From: Desulfovibrio sp.
Lineage (GTDB): Bacteria > Desulfobacterota > Desulfovibrionia > Desulfovibrionales > Desulfovibrionaceae
Direction: 5' to 3'
Assembly: GCA_031279825.1 (NCBI GenBank)
Contig: JAITHT010000081.1
Span: 1 to 64,000, forward strand
DNA length: 64,000 nt
The translations under genes were made by a program, and so were the position numbers. Below are positions 8,646 to 17,494 of this stretch, in pieces (the stretch's first letter is position 1; each line of letters starts with the position of its first letter). The notes below the pieces were generated by a model. It saw nothing but the letters and a program-made list of their open reading frames with translations. It did not search any database and had not been told where the DNA came from.

Positions 8646-9475
8646 AATGCTCCCTTCTGGTCGCCACCACCGACCGCCTGGCGCTGGCGGAGCGTCTCTT
8701 CCATAGCCTTGCGGAGCAGAAGCACAAAGATTTTGAGGTCATTTTCGTTTATGAGGAGTCCTGCGCGGAGGAGGCCGCCGCCCTGGCCGAGGCTTTTCGG
8801 GCCAAGCTGGATATACGCCTTCTGTCCGCGCCGCGTTGCGGCGTTTCCCAAGCGCGCAATCTCGGCCTGCCCCTGCTCACGGGTGAGATTACCGCCTTTC
8901 CTGACGACGACTGCGTGTATCCGCCCGATACGCTGTCCGGTATTGTTGAGCTTTTTCGCGTCCATCCCGAGGCGGACGCCTTGCTGGCCGCCAGAGCCGA
9001 TCTGGATGAGGCGCTCCCCGCCCCCCCCGGCGCGACTGCCCCCGTCCCGGTGAATCGTTACGCCCTGTTCGGTTGCAGCGAAACTTTTTTGCAGTTTTAC
9101 CGCAGCGCTTGCGCGCGGAACGTTGGAGTTTTCGATGAAAAGCTGGGGGCGGGCACGGGCCTGCCCTATGGCTGCGGCGAAGACACCGATTACGCGCTGC
9201 GGGCCATGCGGGCGGGCTTTACCGTGCTGCGCGCGCCCTCCGTGCGGGTACGGCACCCCTCTGTGGATTACAACGATCAATTCTTGCTTGCGAAAGTGGA
9301 AGCTTACGCCCGCGGACGCATGCGTTTGCTGCGCAAACACTCGCTGCCCCTGTGGTTTCGACTGGCTAATGTCGTCTACCCGCTGATGGCTCTGCTACGG
9401 GAACTGCCGAGGCAAGGCTTGAAAAGCGCGAGGTACCGCTGGCGGATGTTTCGCGCGCGGCTGGTCAATTTGTAA
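8642..9475 (+). CDS. Family 2 glycosyltransferase
   Basis: This is a GT-A fold enzyme of 277 aa. The N-terminus SLLVATTDRLALAERLFHSL is the nucleotide-sugar binding strand, and AFPDDDCVYP (about residue 89) is the DxD metal-binding motif. GCGEDTDYALRAMRAGF is the usual acceptor-side ED motif. It transfers an unknown sugar, possibly the heptose made by its neighbours, onto a lipid-linked or core glycan at the inner membrane face. The C-terminal basic, hydrophobic helix suggests membrane association. Confidence 0.85.
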   Translation: MKCSLLVATTDRLALAERLFHSLAEQKHKDFEVIFVYEESCAEEAAALAEAFRAKLDIRLLSAPRCGVSQARNLGLPLLTGEITAFPDDDCVYPPDTLSGIVELFRVHPEADALLAARADLDEALPAPPGATAPVPVNRYALFGCSETFLQFYRSACARNVGVFDEKLGAGTGLPYGCGEDTDYALRAMRAGFTVLRAPSVRVRHPSVDYNDQFLLAKVEAYARGRMRLLRKHSLPLWFRLANVVYPLMALLRELPRQGLKSARYRWRMFRARLVNL

Positions 9476-9490
9476 CCCCGTTGCACTATT

Positions 9491-10054
9491 ATGTCCGAAG
9501 ACGCGCTTCTGGAACCCATTGAGAATTACCTTGCGAGTCTGCGACAGCAGATTGCGGATCTGGACCGCAATGAACTGACGACCTTTGTGGGCTTGTTGCG
9601 CGACGCCCGCGAAGGGGGGCGGCAGATCTTTATCATGGGCAACGGCGGCAGCGCGGCCACGGCCTCGCACTTTGTCTGCGACTTCAACAAGGGGCTGAGT
9701 TTCGGGCGGGATGGCAAATACAAAATCATCTGCCTGAACGACAATGTGCCGACCCTCATGGCCTATGCCAACGATGTGGGCTATGACGCGGTTTTTGTGG
9801 AGCAGCTCAAGAACTTTTTGCGGGCCGGGGATCTGGTCATCGGCATATCCGGCAGCGGCAATTCCGCCAATGTGGTCAAGGCCGTGGAATACGCCAACGC
9901 GAAAGGCGCCGTAACCCTGGCCCTGGCAGGCTATGACGGCGGGGCGCTTAAACGGGCCGCGCGGCACTGCGTGCATGTGAACATAGCGGATATGCAGATT
10001 GTGGAGGATATCCACATGATACTGGATCACATGGCCATGCGGGTGTTGGGGTAA
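9491..10054 (+). CDS. gmhA: Sedoheptulose 7-phosphate isomerase (GmhA)
   Basis: GmhA converts sedoheptulose 7-phosphate to D-glycero-D-manno-heptose 7-phosphate, the first heptose-specific step. It is a 187-aa single SIS-domain protein. FIMGNGGSAATASHFVCDF holds the phosphate-binding serines, GISGSGNSANVVKAVEYA is the second sugar-phosphate loop, and VEDIHMILDHM near the C-terminus carries the conserved E-x-x-H of GmhA. It sits between a glycosyltransferase and the RgpF-like gene, in one direction with close spacing. Confidence 0.92.
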   Translation: MSEDALLEPIENYLASLRQQIADLDRNELTTFVGLLRDAREGGRQIFIMGNGGSAATASHFVCDFNKGLSFGRDGKYKIICLNDNVPTLMAYANDVGYDAVFVEQLKNFLRAGDLVIGISGSGNSANVVKAVEYANAKGAVTLALAGYDGGALKRAARHCVHVNIADMQIVEDIHMILDHMAMRVLG

Positions 10055-10056
10055 GC

Positions 10057-11745
10057 ATGCAAGACGGGGATACAGGCGCTGTCGCGGAAAGCGGGCGGAT
10101 GGGAAAGCGGATTTGTCTTTTTGCCGGGTTCAACGCGGCAAACCGGCTTGAGGGTTATGTTTTACATTTGCTGCGCGGGCTGGCGCGCCATGCGGATCTG
10201 TATTGCCTCTCGGACGATGACCTCCCCCCCTCTGAGCATCAAAGACTGAAAGGCATCGTCAAAAAATCCTGGTCATACCGGCACGGCAAGTACGATTTCG
10301 GCTCCTGGCAGGAAATAATCCGTAAGATCGGCTGGAGCGAGCTGGAACGCTATGATTCGCTGTTATTGGTGAATGACAGCAATTATGGACCGCTTTTTGA
10401 TCTGGAAAAAATCTTTTCTGTTATGGACACGCGCTGTGTTGACGCCTGGGGCATCACAGCGAGTAATGGCGGAGACAGGCACTTGCAAAGCTATTTTTTG
10501 TGTCTCTCTAAAAATTTTTTTCTGTCGCCTGTTTTTAAAATATTTATTGAAGGTATAGAACAACAAAAGAATAAACTCGCCGTATCTTCCGCATATGAAC
10601 TGGGTTTGAGCCGGTTGATGCGGCAAAATAATTTTTCCACATCGCAGTATATAGAGAACGGTTCATTATATATTCCATACCACGCCGATATAACATCGTA
10701 TCAAAATTCCCTTTTAGATGCCGGAAGCCCGTTTATCAAGCGTAAGGTATTTTTTGAGCGCTGGTTCGCGAAAGAGTCTTTGCGAGGAACATACCATAGA
10801 ATAAAACAATTTGATTATCCATGCGAATACCTGCCTGTTCTGACATGTTTCAGAAGTATTACATCTGATATATCACAATTTTTCAATATTAAAAAAAAGA
10901 TTATAGATGCTATAAAGTATATTTTGGCTAATAATCCGTATATGTTTAGGTTTACTTCTAATTTGTTATATAATTTATATATCTATAAAAGAAGTTTTTT
11001 TATGCTTATAAAAAATATTTTTTCTCCCATAAGATGTGGAGTATGCGCGTCATCAGACATGTTGCTTTTTGAAAAAAGAATTAACAAGCAAGGAGAGATA
11101 ATTGACGTTCTCATATGCCCGGAATGCCATCTCTTAAGTTATTCTCAAGTGATGGATGTCAATCAACAAAAAGGATCTAGAGACGAATTCTATAGCCATA
11201 TTTTTGATGAAAGCCCAAATATAATAGCACAGCACATAGAACTTTCGAGGAGTTTGGTAAGATCTATTATTAAATACATAGATGGATTTGAAGATAAAAT
11301 TTACTTGGACTATGGGTGCGGAGCGGGATTCGCCAGTGTGGCTGCCGCCGAAGAAGGTTTTGCTCAAGTATATGGAGTAGATGTTGATATTCAATTATGT
11401 AAACGTCTCTGCGCATGTTACCATGTGCCAAAAAATATTCAGTTTTATAATACACTATCAGAGTTGCCACAAAAAGCTGATGTTGTAATACTTTGGCAGG
11501 TCATTGAGCATATTGATGACCCATATAGTTTTTTTTGTAAATTGAATGAATATTGCGTTAAGCATAAAACTCAATATTTTATTCAATTTCCTCAATACGA
11601 TAGTAGGTATATATGCAAATCACATTGCAGTTTTTATAATGAAGTATCTATACGAAAGCTTTTCAATCGCCTTAATTGGACAATTTTTAATATAGTATAT
11701 GACTATCAAAATGCGTTTATGACTGTATATGTAAAAAATTCCTGA
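10057..11745 (+). CDS. RgpF-like glycan protein fused to a methyltransferase
   Basis: The N-terminal part (about residues 15-260) resembles rhamnan-synthesis F proteins: RICLFAGFNAANRLEGYVLHLL, then YDSLLLVNDSNYGPLFDL. After a linker, a zinc-ribbon-like CGVC...CPEC pair (about 327-357) precedes a class I SAM-dependent methyltransferase with LDYGCGAGFASVAAAEEG (about 416) and VVILWQVIEHIDDPYSFF. The second half is strikingly AT-rich, unlike hddA and gmhA, which suggests recent acquisition. The likely role is adding and methyl-capping a sugar on a surface polymer; substrates are unknown. Start ATG 10057 is used; ATG 10099 (MGKRICLF) is an alternative nearer the conserved block. Confidence 0.7.
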   Translation: MQDGDTGAVAESGRMGKRICLFAGFNAANRLEGYVLHLLRGLARHADLYCLSDDDLPPSEHQRLKGIVKKSWSYRHGKYDFGSWQEIIRKIGWSELERYDSLLLVNDSNYGPLFDLEKIFSVMDTRCVDAWGITASNGGDRHLQSYFLCLSKNFFLSPVFKIFIEGIEQQKNKLAVSSAYELGLSRLMRQNNFSTSQYIENGSLYIPYHADITSYQNSLLDAGSPFIKRKVFFERWFAKESLRGTYHRIKQFDYPCEYLPVLTCFRSITSDISQFFNIKKKIIDAIKYILANNPYMFRFTSNLLYNLYIYKRSFFMLIKNIFSPIRCGVCASSDMLLFEKRINKQGEIIDVLICPECHLLSYSQVMDVNQQKGSRDEFYSHIFDESPNIIAQHIELSRSLVRSIIKYIDGFEDKIYLDYGCGAGFASVAAAEEGFAQVYGVDVDIQLCKRLCACYHVPKNIQFYNTLSELPQKADVVILWQVIEHIDDPYSFFCKLNEYCVKHKTQYFIQFPQYDSRYICKSHCSFYNEVSIRKLFNRLNWTIFNIVYDYQNAFMTVYVKNS

Positions 11746-11761
11746 CATGCTGAGAATATAA

Positions 11762-14700
11762 ATGTCCTCATTATCTTTCACCGGTGAGCGCATTGTTCCG
11801 GAAGCCGACAATTGTGAGCCGAATTTTGCGGAAAAAATGCGGCAGGAGCATATCTGCCGCTATTACTTCGCCGCGCAATTCGTCAAGGGGAAGAGAGTCC
11901 TTGATGTCGGCTGCGGCGTAGGGTATGGCTCGCGGCTTATGGCGGACGAAGGCGCCGCGCGGGTTGTCGCGTTTGATATTGATCAGGACGCCATTGCGCA
12001 TGCCGGGCAATTCTATGCTCATGAAAAGGTGATGTTTGCATGCGCGTCGGCATTCGACTTTGATTTTGGCGAAGGCTGTTTTGATGTTGTAACCTGTTTT
12101 GAACTGATTGAACACGTGGAGCAGCAGGATAAAGTCCTGCGCATGATCAAACGCGCATGCGCGCCTGACGGTCTTCTGGTTATTTCAACGCCGCGTCCTC
12201 TGGAAAAAAAGAGGGCAGCCTTTCATGTCCGCGAATTGCATATTGATGCATTTTTGGGGTTAATTAAAACGCAATTCCCATATCATCGCCTTTTCTTTGA
12301 AAATAATCATTTTTCATCCCTGGTAACCGATTCTTCGCCTCCCCCGACCTTGGCTCCTGTATATATGCGCAAACAATTTACCGCGGACCAGGCGGATTAT
12401 TTTATATGCCTGGCGTCCTTATCACCGCTTGAGCCTGGGCGGATTAATTCCGCTTTGGTCGTGAATGACGACAAGTATGTGCTTTTGCTTGAGCATGACG
12501 TGGCTGCGCTACGGAGCGTCGAAACGACATTGACTGCCCTGCTGAAGGAACGGGATGCGGAGATAGACGAGCATAAGATGACCATTGCTGAACTGATCAG
12601 CCCTTTACACAAGTCATATCTGCAAATGAAATTTTATGCGTTGCGGCGCCGGGGCAAACAATTTTTTATGACGCTCAAGGCCGAAGGGCTGTGCCCCGCT
12701 TTAAGGAAAACAAAAAATGTTATCCTTCGCCGTTGTCATTACCAGGGCAAAGCAAATAACGCGCCGCAAGCCCGCCTCTTTTCTCCCGCTGCGGACCTGG
12801 TCTTTGTCTCCGGCTGCGGCGGGCCGTCCCAACGCTACCGCGTGGAGAATATAGCAGCGGGCTTACAAGAGCTTGGTTTCCATGCCGATGTGCTGGCAGG
12901 GAATGAAATCGACTTGCTCAGAGGCTGTCGCCCCTTGCCCAGGGCGGTCGTTTTTTTCCGCTGCGCCGATGTGAACGATGTACTGTACAGTCCCGTGGTC
13001 GAATTTTTAACCAAGAATGGGGTCAATGTTTTTTGTGACTACGACGATTTGGTTTTTGAGCCGGACATAGTGGACCGGATAGACGCGGTTAACCGTCTGA
13101 CGCCCGGACAGCGGCAGGAATACCGGCAGGGAGTGGAAGCGTACAGGCAATTGGCGCAAAGATTTTCGCGGGGTACGGCCTCCACGCGCTTTCTGGCCGC
13201 CCGCCTGGAAAGCCTGCTTGCCCCCGGCTGCGCGCGTGTTATCCCCAATTCCCTCAACCGCGCCCAATTGATCCTGGCTGACCGGCTTTGGCGGCAGAAC
13301 CCGGCGGAGACGCCGTCCGGCCGCCTGAATATCGTATATGCCAGCGGCACCCGGACACATCAGAAAGACTTTGAGGAATGCGCCCCGGCTTTGGCCCGTT
13401 TTCTGCGTGAATACCCAAACGCCCGCTTTATCCTCATCGGGCATTTGGACCTGCCGCCCGCGTTCGGGGAATTTGAGGAAAGAATCCGCGCCAAGCCGTT
13501 TTTGCCCTATCTGGACTTACTGGCGGAAACGGCCAAGGCCGATATCAATCTGGCCCCCCTGGAGAAACATCCCTTCAATGACGCCAAAAGCGAACTGAAG
13601 ATTTTTGAGGCGGGCATTGTGGGCGTACCCACCATTGCTTCACCCGCGGACAGTTATGCCGCCTGCATAGAAGACGGAGTGGACGGACTTTTGGCCGCGA
13701 CGGAGGAGGACTGGTATAAGGCGCTGTGCCGTCTGGCCGATGACGCGGACTTTCGCCAAAGCCTGGGTCGTAAGGCCAGGGAAAAAGCCGCCGCCCGTTT
13801 CAGTTATACCACAGCCGCCCGCATCGCCGCGGAGACATACGGATTGCTGCCCGCGGCCGGCACGGCCGGGGCTTCGCCCGCGCACCGGCATGCCCCGCCG
13901 GAAACATATGATCCCGCGCGTCTTGATATCGCCTGGGTTCTGCCCAACCTGATGCCGAACAGCGGAGGGCACCGTAACATTCTGCGGGCGGCGCATCATC
14001 TTTCTTTGTTCGGCCACAGGGTCGCCCTGTACATCATGAACACGGATCAGAGCGCGCAAAAACTGTCGGAGGATATCAAAAGCCATTATTATCCGTTTAC
14101 AGGCGCGGTAACGCCTTATAACGGCGTTATCGCCGCGTGCGACGCATTGTTCGCCACCCACTGGTCAACGGTGGAAACGGTTATGCGGCACGCGGACTCA
14201 GCCGCGGAACGCATGTATTTTGTCCAGGATTTTGAACCTTATTTCGTGCCGATGAGTTCCGAATTCATTAAAGCGGAAAATACCTACAGGCAGGGCTTCT
14301 ATCATATCTGTTCCGGCCCCTGGTGCGAGCGCTTTCTCAAACGGGATTACAGTGCCGAGGCGGACAGTTTTCTGTTCCCGGTTGACAGGACGGTGTATCA
14401 TCCGAGGGAACGCGTAAAAGACAATAAAAACATCGTCTTTTTCGCCAAACCGGAGATGATGCGCCGCTGCTACGAGCTTGGCCTGGAGACGCTGCAGGCC
14501 TTCCACAAGCTGCGGCCCGATGTGGAGATACTCTTTTTCGGCTCCAGGAATGTGGATGCCCGGCGGATTTCCTTCCCGGTTACCACATGCTCCACTCTGC
14601 CGACCCTGGATGATCTGGCCGCGCTCTATGCCAATGCCGATCTCGGTCTTGTCTTTTCCACCACCAACCCCAGCCTGGTACCCTACGAAATGATGGCCTG

Positions 14701-16090
14701 CGGTTTGCCCGTGGTGGATCTGGACAGAGGCGACAACCATTATAATTATGGGGAACGGCGGGATATCGCGCTGCTGGCCGACCCCCGCCCCGAAACAATG
14801 GCCCGGCAAATGGCCGGGCTTTTGGATGACAAGAAAGAACTTGCCAGGCGGCGCGCCAACGGGTTGGAATTTGTCAATACCTTTCCCACGGAAGAAGAGA
14901 TGGCCCGAAGGGTGGAAAGTCTGATTACCCGGCGATTTAAAAAATATTCTTCAGGAGAAAAAGTTTCCCTTGTGGAAGCGGGTGTTTGCGGCAGGAGGGG
15001 CCTGGATTTATCCAAACTTACATCCTACCTGCGGGAAAACGGCTTCAACGTTTCCTCGGACGATGGCGGGGGGGATATTCTGCTGTTTTGGGGCTGCGCG
15101 TTCAACCAATCCAACGAGGAAGCCTCCCTTAAAAAATTGTACAGCATGGAATCCCGCTACAAAAAAATATTCATCATGGAAGGGCTGGCCATGACTGTTC
15201 CGGTGGAAAGCCTGCGCCCCCGCCTCTCCACTGAACCGATTATCATCAAAATGCACGAAATGGAAAAATTGGACGAGTATTTTTACCGTACCGTGCGGTG
15301 GAGCGAGAGCAAAGAAAAAAATGACTCCGTCTTCACCCCCGCGTCCGATCGGACAACCTGGTATATCCAGACATGCCGCGGCTGTCTGGATAACTGCTCC
15401 TATTGCGGGGACAAGAAGGTTGTGGGGCAATTGCGCAGTAAACCGCTGCGCGCCGTTATGGAGGAATGCCGCCGGGGACTTGCAGAGGGGTATGCCGCCA
15501 TACGTCTTATAGGGGATGATGTCGGCGCTTATGGACTTGATGCGGGCTCTTCCGTCTTTGATCTGCTGGACGCGGTCACCCTTTTGCCGGGTCTTCAATC
15601 GCTGGAAATAGAGGAAATCAATATAAAATATCTGATAAAAGATCGGACACGCTTAAGAGATATCTGCCGCCGCGGAAAATTTAAATTTTTTTGCCTGGCC
15701 TTTCAACATGTAAGCGACGAAATTCTTGCCCGTATGAATAGAGGATACACACGTAAAGAAATGGAAGAACTTTTGGATATTCTCCATGAAGCCGATGTGT
15801 GTATTCGTTTTCATGCCATTATCGGATTTCCGGGTGAAACACCGCATCAGTTGGATGCATTGCTGTGTTTCATCATTGATAAAAAATTACATGCCGGGGA
15901 TATTTTTATTTATCAAAAGCGCGCATATACCCCCGCCGCGAATTTTGACGGGCATTTTTCCCGTGGCGCGATTAAAGAAAAGATCGATACAGTTGTCCAT
16001 CGGCTGGAAAAAGCGGGTTACGATGTCGGACATCATTATTTAAATGATGAGCGGCTGCCCGATAAAATATGTATCGAGAGAAAAAAATAA
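11762..16090 (+). CDS. Four-module methyltransferase, two glycosyltransferases, radical SAM fusion
   Basis: A single 1442-codon frame has four recognisable modules. Residues 1-240 form a class I methyltransferase (VLDVGCGVGYGS at about 46), with a short coiled coil near 240-285. About 345-700 is a GT-B glycosyltransferase (FVSGCGGPSQRYRVENIAAG; C-terminal FEAGIVGVPTIASPADSYA). About 720-1060 is a second GT-B module (WVLPNLMPNSGGHRNILRAA; YEMMACGLPVVDLDRGDNH). About 1067-1442 resembles MiaB/RimO methylthiotransferases: an N-terminal cluster-binding-like part, the radical-SAM motif CLDNCSYC (about 1209-1216), MNRGYTRKEMEELL and IIGFPGET. The third auxiliary-cluster cysteine expected in a GCLAQ-type block is absent (EGLAM), and there is no TRAM domain. 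Methyltransferase and GT fusions occur in O-antigen synthesis; the radical SAM tail is, to my knowledge, unusual. Function is unassigned. Confidence 0.85.
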   Translation: MSSLSFTGERIVPEADNCEPNFAEKMRQEHICRYYFAAQFVKGKRVLDVGCGVGYGSRLMADEGAARVVAFDIDQDAIAHAGQFYAHEKVMFACASAFDFDFGEGCFDVVTCFELIEHVEQQDKVLRMIKRACAPDGLLVISTPRPLEKKRAAFHVRELHIDAFLGLIKTQFPYHRLFFENNHFSSLVTDSSPPPTLAPVYMRKQFTADQADYFICLASLSPLEPGRINSALVVNDDKYVLLLEHDVAALRSVETTLTALLKERDAEIDEHKMTIAELISPLHKSYLQMKFYALRRRGKQFFMTLKAEGLCPALRKTKNVILRRCHYQGKANNAPQARLFSPAADLVFVSGCGGPSQRYRVENIAAGLQELGFHADVLAGNEIDLLRGCRPLPRAVVFFRCADVNDVLYSPVVEFLTKNGVNVFCDYDDLVFEPDIVDRIDAVNRLTPGQRQEYRQGVEAYRQLAQRFSRGTASTRFLAARLESLLAPGCARVIPNSLNRAQLILADRLWRQNPAETPSGRLNIVYASGTRTHQKDFEECAPALARFLREYPNARFILIGHLDLPPAFGEFEERIRAKPFLPYLDLLAETAKADINLAPLEKHPFNDAKSELKIFEAGIVGVPTIASPADSYAACIEDGVDGLLAATEEDWYKALCRLADDADFRQSLGRKAREKAAARFSYTTAARIAAETYGLLPAAGTAGASPAHRHAPPETYDPARLDIAWVLPNLMPNSGGHRNILRAAHHLSLFGHRVALYIMNTDQSAQKLSEDIKSHYYPFTGAVTPYNGVIAACDALFATHWSTVETVMRHADSAAERMYFVQDFEPYFVPMSSEFIKAENTYRQGFYHICSGPWCERFLKRDYSAEADSFLFPVDRTVYHPRERVKDNKNIVFFAKPEMMRRCYELGLETLQAFHKLRPDVEILFFGSRNVDARRISFPVTTCSTLPTLDDLAALYANADLGLVFSTTNPSLVPYEMMACGLPVVDLDRGDNHYNYGERRDIALLADPRPETMARQMAGLLDDKKELARRRANGLEFVNTFPTEEEMARRVESLITRRFKKYSSGEKVSLVEAGVCGRRGLDLSKLTSYLRENGFNVSSDDGGGDILLFWGCAFNQSNEEASLKKLYSMESRYKKIFIMEGLAMTVPVESLRPRLSTEPIIIKMHEMEKLDEYFYRTVRWSESKEKNDSVFTPASDRTTWYIQTCRGCLDNCSYCGDKKVVGQLRSKPLRAVMEECRRGLAEGYAAIRLIGDDVGAYGLDAGSSVFDLLDAVTLLPGLQSLEIEEINIKYLIKDRTRLRDICRRGKFKFFCLAFQHVSDEILARMNRGYTRKEMEELLDILHEADVCIRFHAIIGFPGETPHQLDALLCFIIDKKLHAGDIFIYQKRAYTPAANFDGHFSRGAIKEKIDTVVHRLEKAGYDVGHHYLNDERLPDKICIERKK

Positions 16091-16112
16091 TTCAAGATAC
16101 CGAAGCCTTCCG

Positions 16113-16174
16113 GGGCGTGGCGCCGGCCATATGGCCTTCGGATGGGGATCTTGCGACCATAAAGGAACTTACGG
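16113..16174 (+). promoter_or_regulatory. Conserved leader L4 (hairpin plus AAAGGAACT)
   Basis: GGCCATATGGCCTTCGG followed by ACCATAAAGGAACTTACGG lies directly before ATG 16175. It aligns with leaders before ruvX, metI and the CgeB-like gene: a CGGG...ATAT...GGCC hairpin, then an A-rich Shine-Dalgarno. This is the most diverged of the four. Confidence 0.5.
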
Positions 16175-17467
16175 ATGCAAAACTGGATTAGCTTGAACGA
16201 TTGCCTGGAAAGCGTGTCTTTAGAGTATAGCGACGTTGAGACGCCCCGCCCGGCGCTTAACGGCGAAAGTGAATTTCACCCACGCCGCACAGGCGGGCGG
16301 CGGGGCTTCGCCTTACCCGCCGCCGGGCAATTTCATTTTGAAATTGCCCGGGATAAAGCGATATCTGACGATCTGGACAAAATTCGAAAAATATCACTGC
16401 AATTTGGGTGGCAATCATGGACTTCCACTGATTATCAGGATGCCGTTATAGAGATTATTTACCGCCTGCAATCCCACCCGGGCTGCGTTATTGAATTGGG
16501 TTCATTTAACGGTGGAATGAGCGTGCTTTTGGCCTATGCCTGTCATAAAACAAATAAAAAACTATTTTGTATCGATATTGACGCAAATGCCATAAAGACA
16601 ATAAGAGAACATCTGAATTTATTAGATATTCCAACATCCCACGTTACCCTGTGCACGGGAACCATTGATAGTTTCATAGAAAACCATCAGATGGCCGTGC
16701 CCCCTTCCGTGGTAATTATCGACGCGATGCATTCGTATCAATGCTGCCGGCATGATTTATCCGCTGTCTTGGCCAACTTTTCCAATACTGAAATGATAGT
16801 TCTGCATGACTATGCCCTTACATATAGCCCCAATGCCATATTGTCAGGAGAAAAAGTACCCCTGTTTCCCGGAGTTAAGTCAGCGGTATCGCATATCCTG
16901 GGCAATGACGCTCCCATGGTCCGATTGGGTATTACAGGCGAAGATCAAGTTAGCGTTAATGATACTGAAAATTTTCAGAGCAAATCATTAATATGGGAGC
17001 ATGGAGAGCCGGAGGCAATTGCTTTTAAGCCGTCAATGATGCCAACGGAATCAATACATCGCGCGACATCTTTTATGATTTTTGAATTAATGAAAAAAGA
17101 GCAAAGAATAAGGCATATGCGCGACAATGATATACAAAAATATACATTGTTATCCTCAAACGGCCAATGGCGGGATTATGAAATTAAATATAAAAAGGCA
17201 ATTGACGCGCGCATGTTGTGTTACAAGATACAAACCATAAATCAAGGAACGGATGTAAATATGCGGATGGCCTTGCTCGCGCCTGATGAGAATAATGTCC
17301 TGGAACAATATTTTTCTGTGCCGCATGGGTGGACATCCATTCATATCAACGCTTCTGACTTGAGCGTCTTACGGGGACAGCCGGATGTATCGCGGGTAAC
17401 GCATTGTTATATCGGCGGGATGATTGGGCCGGAGGGGATAAGGATTCTATGCGAAACAAATCCTTAA
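16175..17467 (+). CDS. SAM-dependent methyltransferase (Methyltransf_24-like)
   Basis: A class I methyltransferase fold is visible: VIELGSFNGGMSVLLAYA (about residues 108-125), FCIDIDANAIKTI, VVIIDAMHSYQCCRHDL and IVLHDYALTYSPN match the Methyltransf_24/cephalosporin-hydroxylase-like group often found in glycan clusters. After about residue 280 comes a C-terminal region of unknown type that looks beta-rich. Residues about 24-59 (PRPALNGESEFHPRRTGG onward) appear to be an in-frame copy of the dispersed palindromic repeat rather than native protein. The body of the gene is AT-rich compared with that inserted GC-rich patch. The acceptor is unknown. Confidence 0.7.
   Translation: MQNWISLNDCLESVSLEYSDVETPRPALNGESEFHPRRTGGRRGFALPAAGQFHFEIARDKAISDDLDKIRKISLQFGWQSWTSTDYQDAVIEIIYRLQSHPGCVIELGSFNGGMSVLLAYACHKTNKKLFCIDIDANAIKTIREHLNLLDIPTSHVTLCTGTIDSFIENHQMAVPPSVVIIDAMHSYQCCRHDLSAVLANFSNTEMIVLHDYALTYSPNAILSGEKVPLFPGVKSAVSHILGNDAPMVRLGITGEDQVSVNDTENFQSKSLIWEHGEPEAIAFKPSMMPTESIHRATSFMIFELMKKEQRIRHMRDNDIQKYTLLSSNGQWRDYEIKYKKAIDARMLCYKIQTINQGTDVNMRMALLAPDENNVLEQYFSVPHGWTSIHINASDLSVLRGQPDVSRVTHCYIGGMIGPEGIRILCETNP
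16243..16349 (-). repeat. Probable palindromic element, copy I, inside a CDS
   Basis: GGGCAATTTC (16325-16334) and its exact complement (16340-16349) enclose a 5-nt ATTTT loop, the same 10-bp-arm/5-nt-loop geometry as GAGCATTTTC-ACTTT-GAAAATGCTC elsewhere. It is preceded by CGGCGAAAGTGAATTTCACC at the distance and orientation of the CGGCGAAA...TTTCGCC core of copies C and D. Base composition jumps sharply at its borders. Identity is inferred from architecture because the sequence has diverged. Confidence 0.55.
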
Positions 17468-17494
17468 ACCATAATGTTCAGGATGGACACATAG

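Noticed and set aside
16175-16300. Separate small gene or frameshift at the start of the methyltransferase
   Set aside because: The frame is continuous; the odd composition is better explained by an in-frame element copy.
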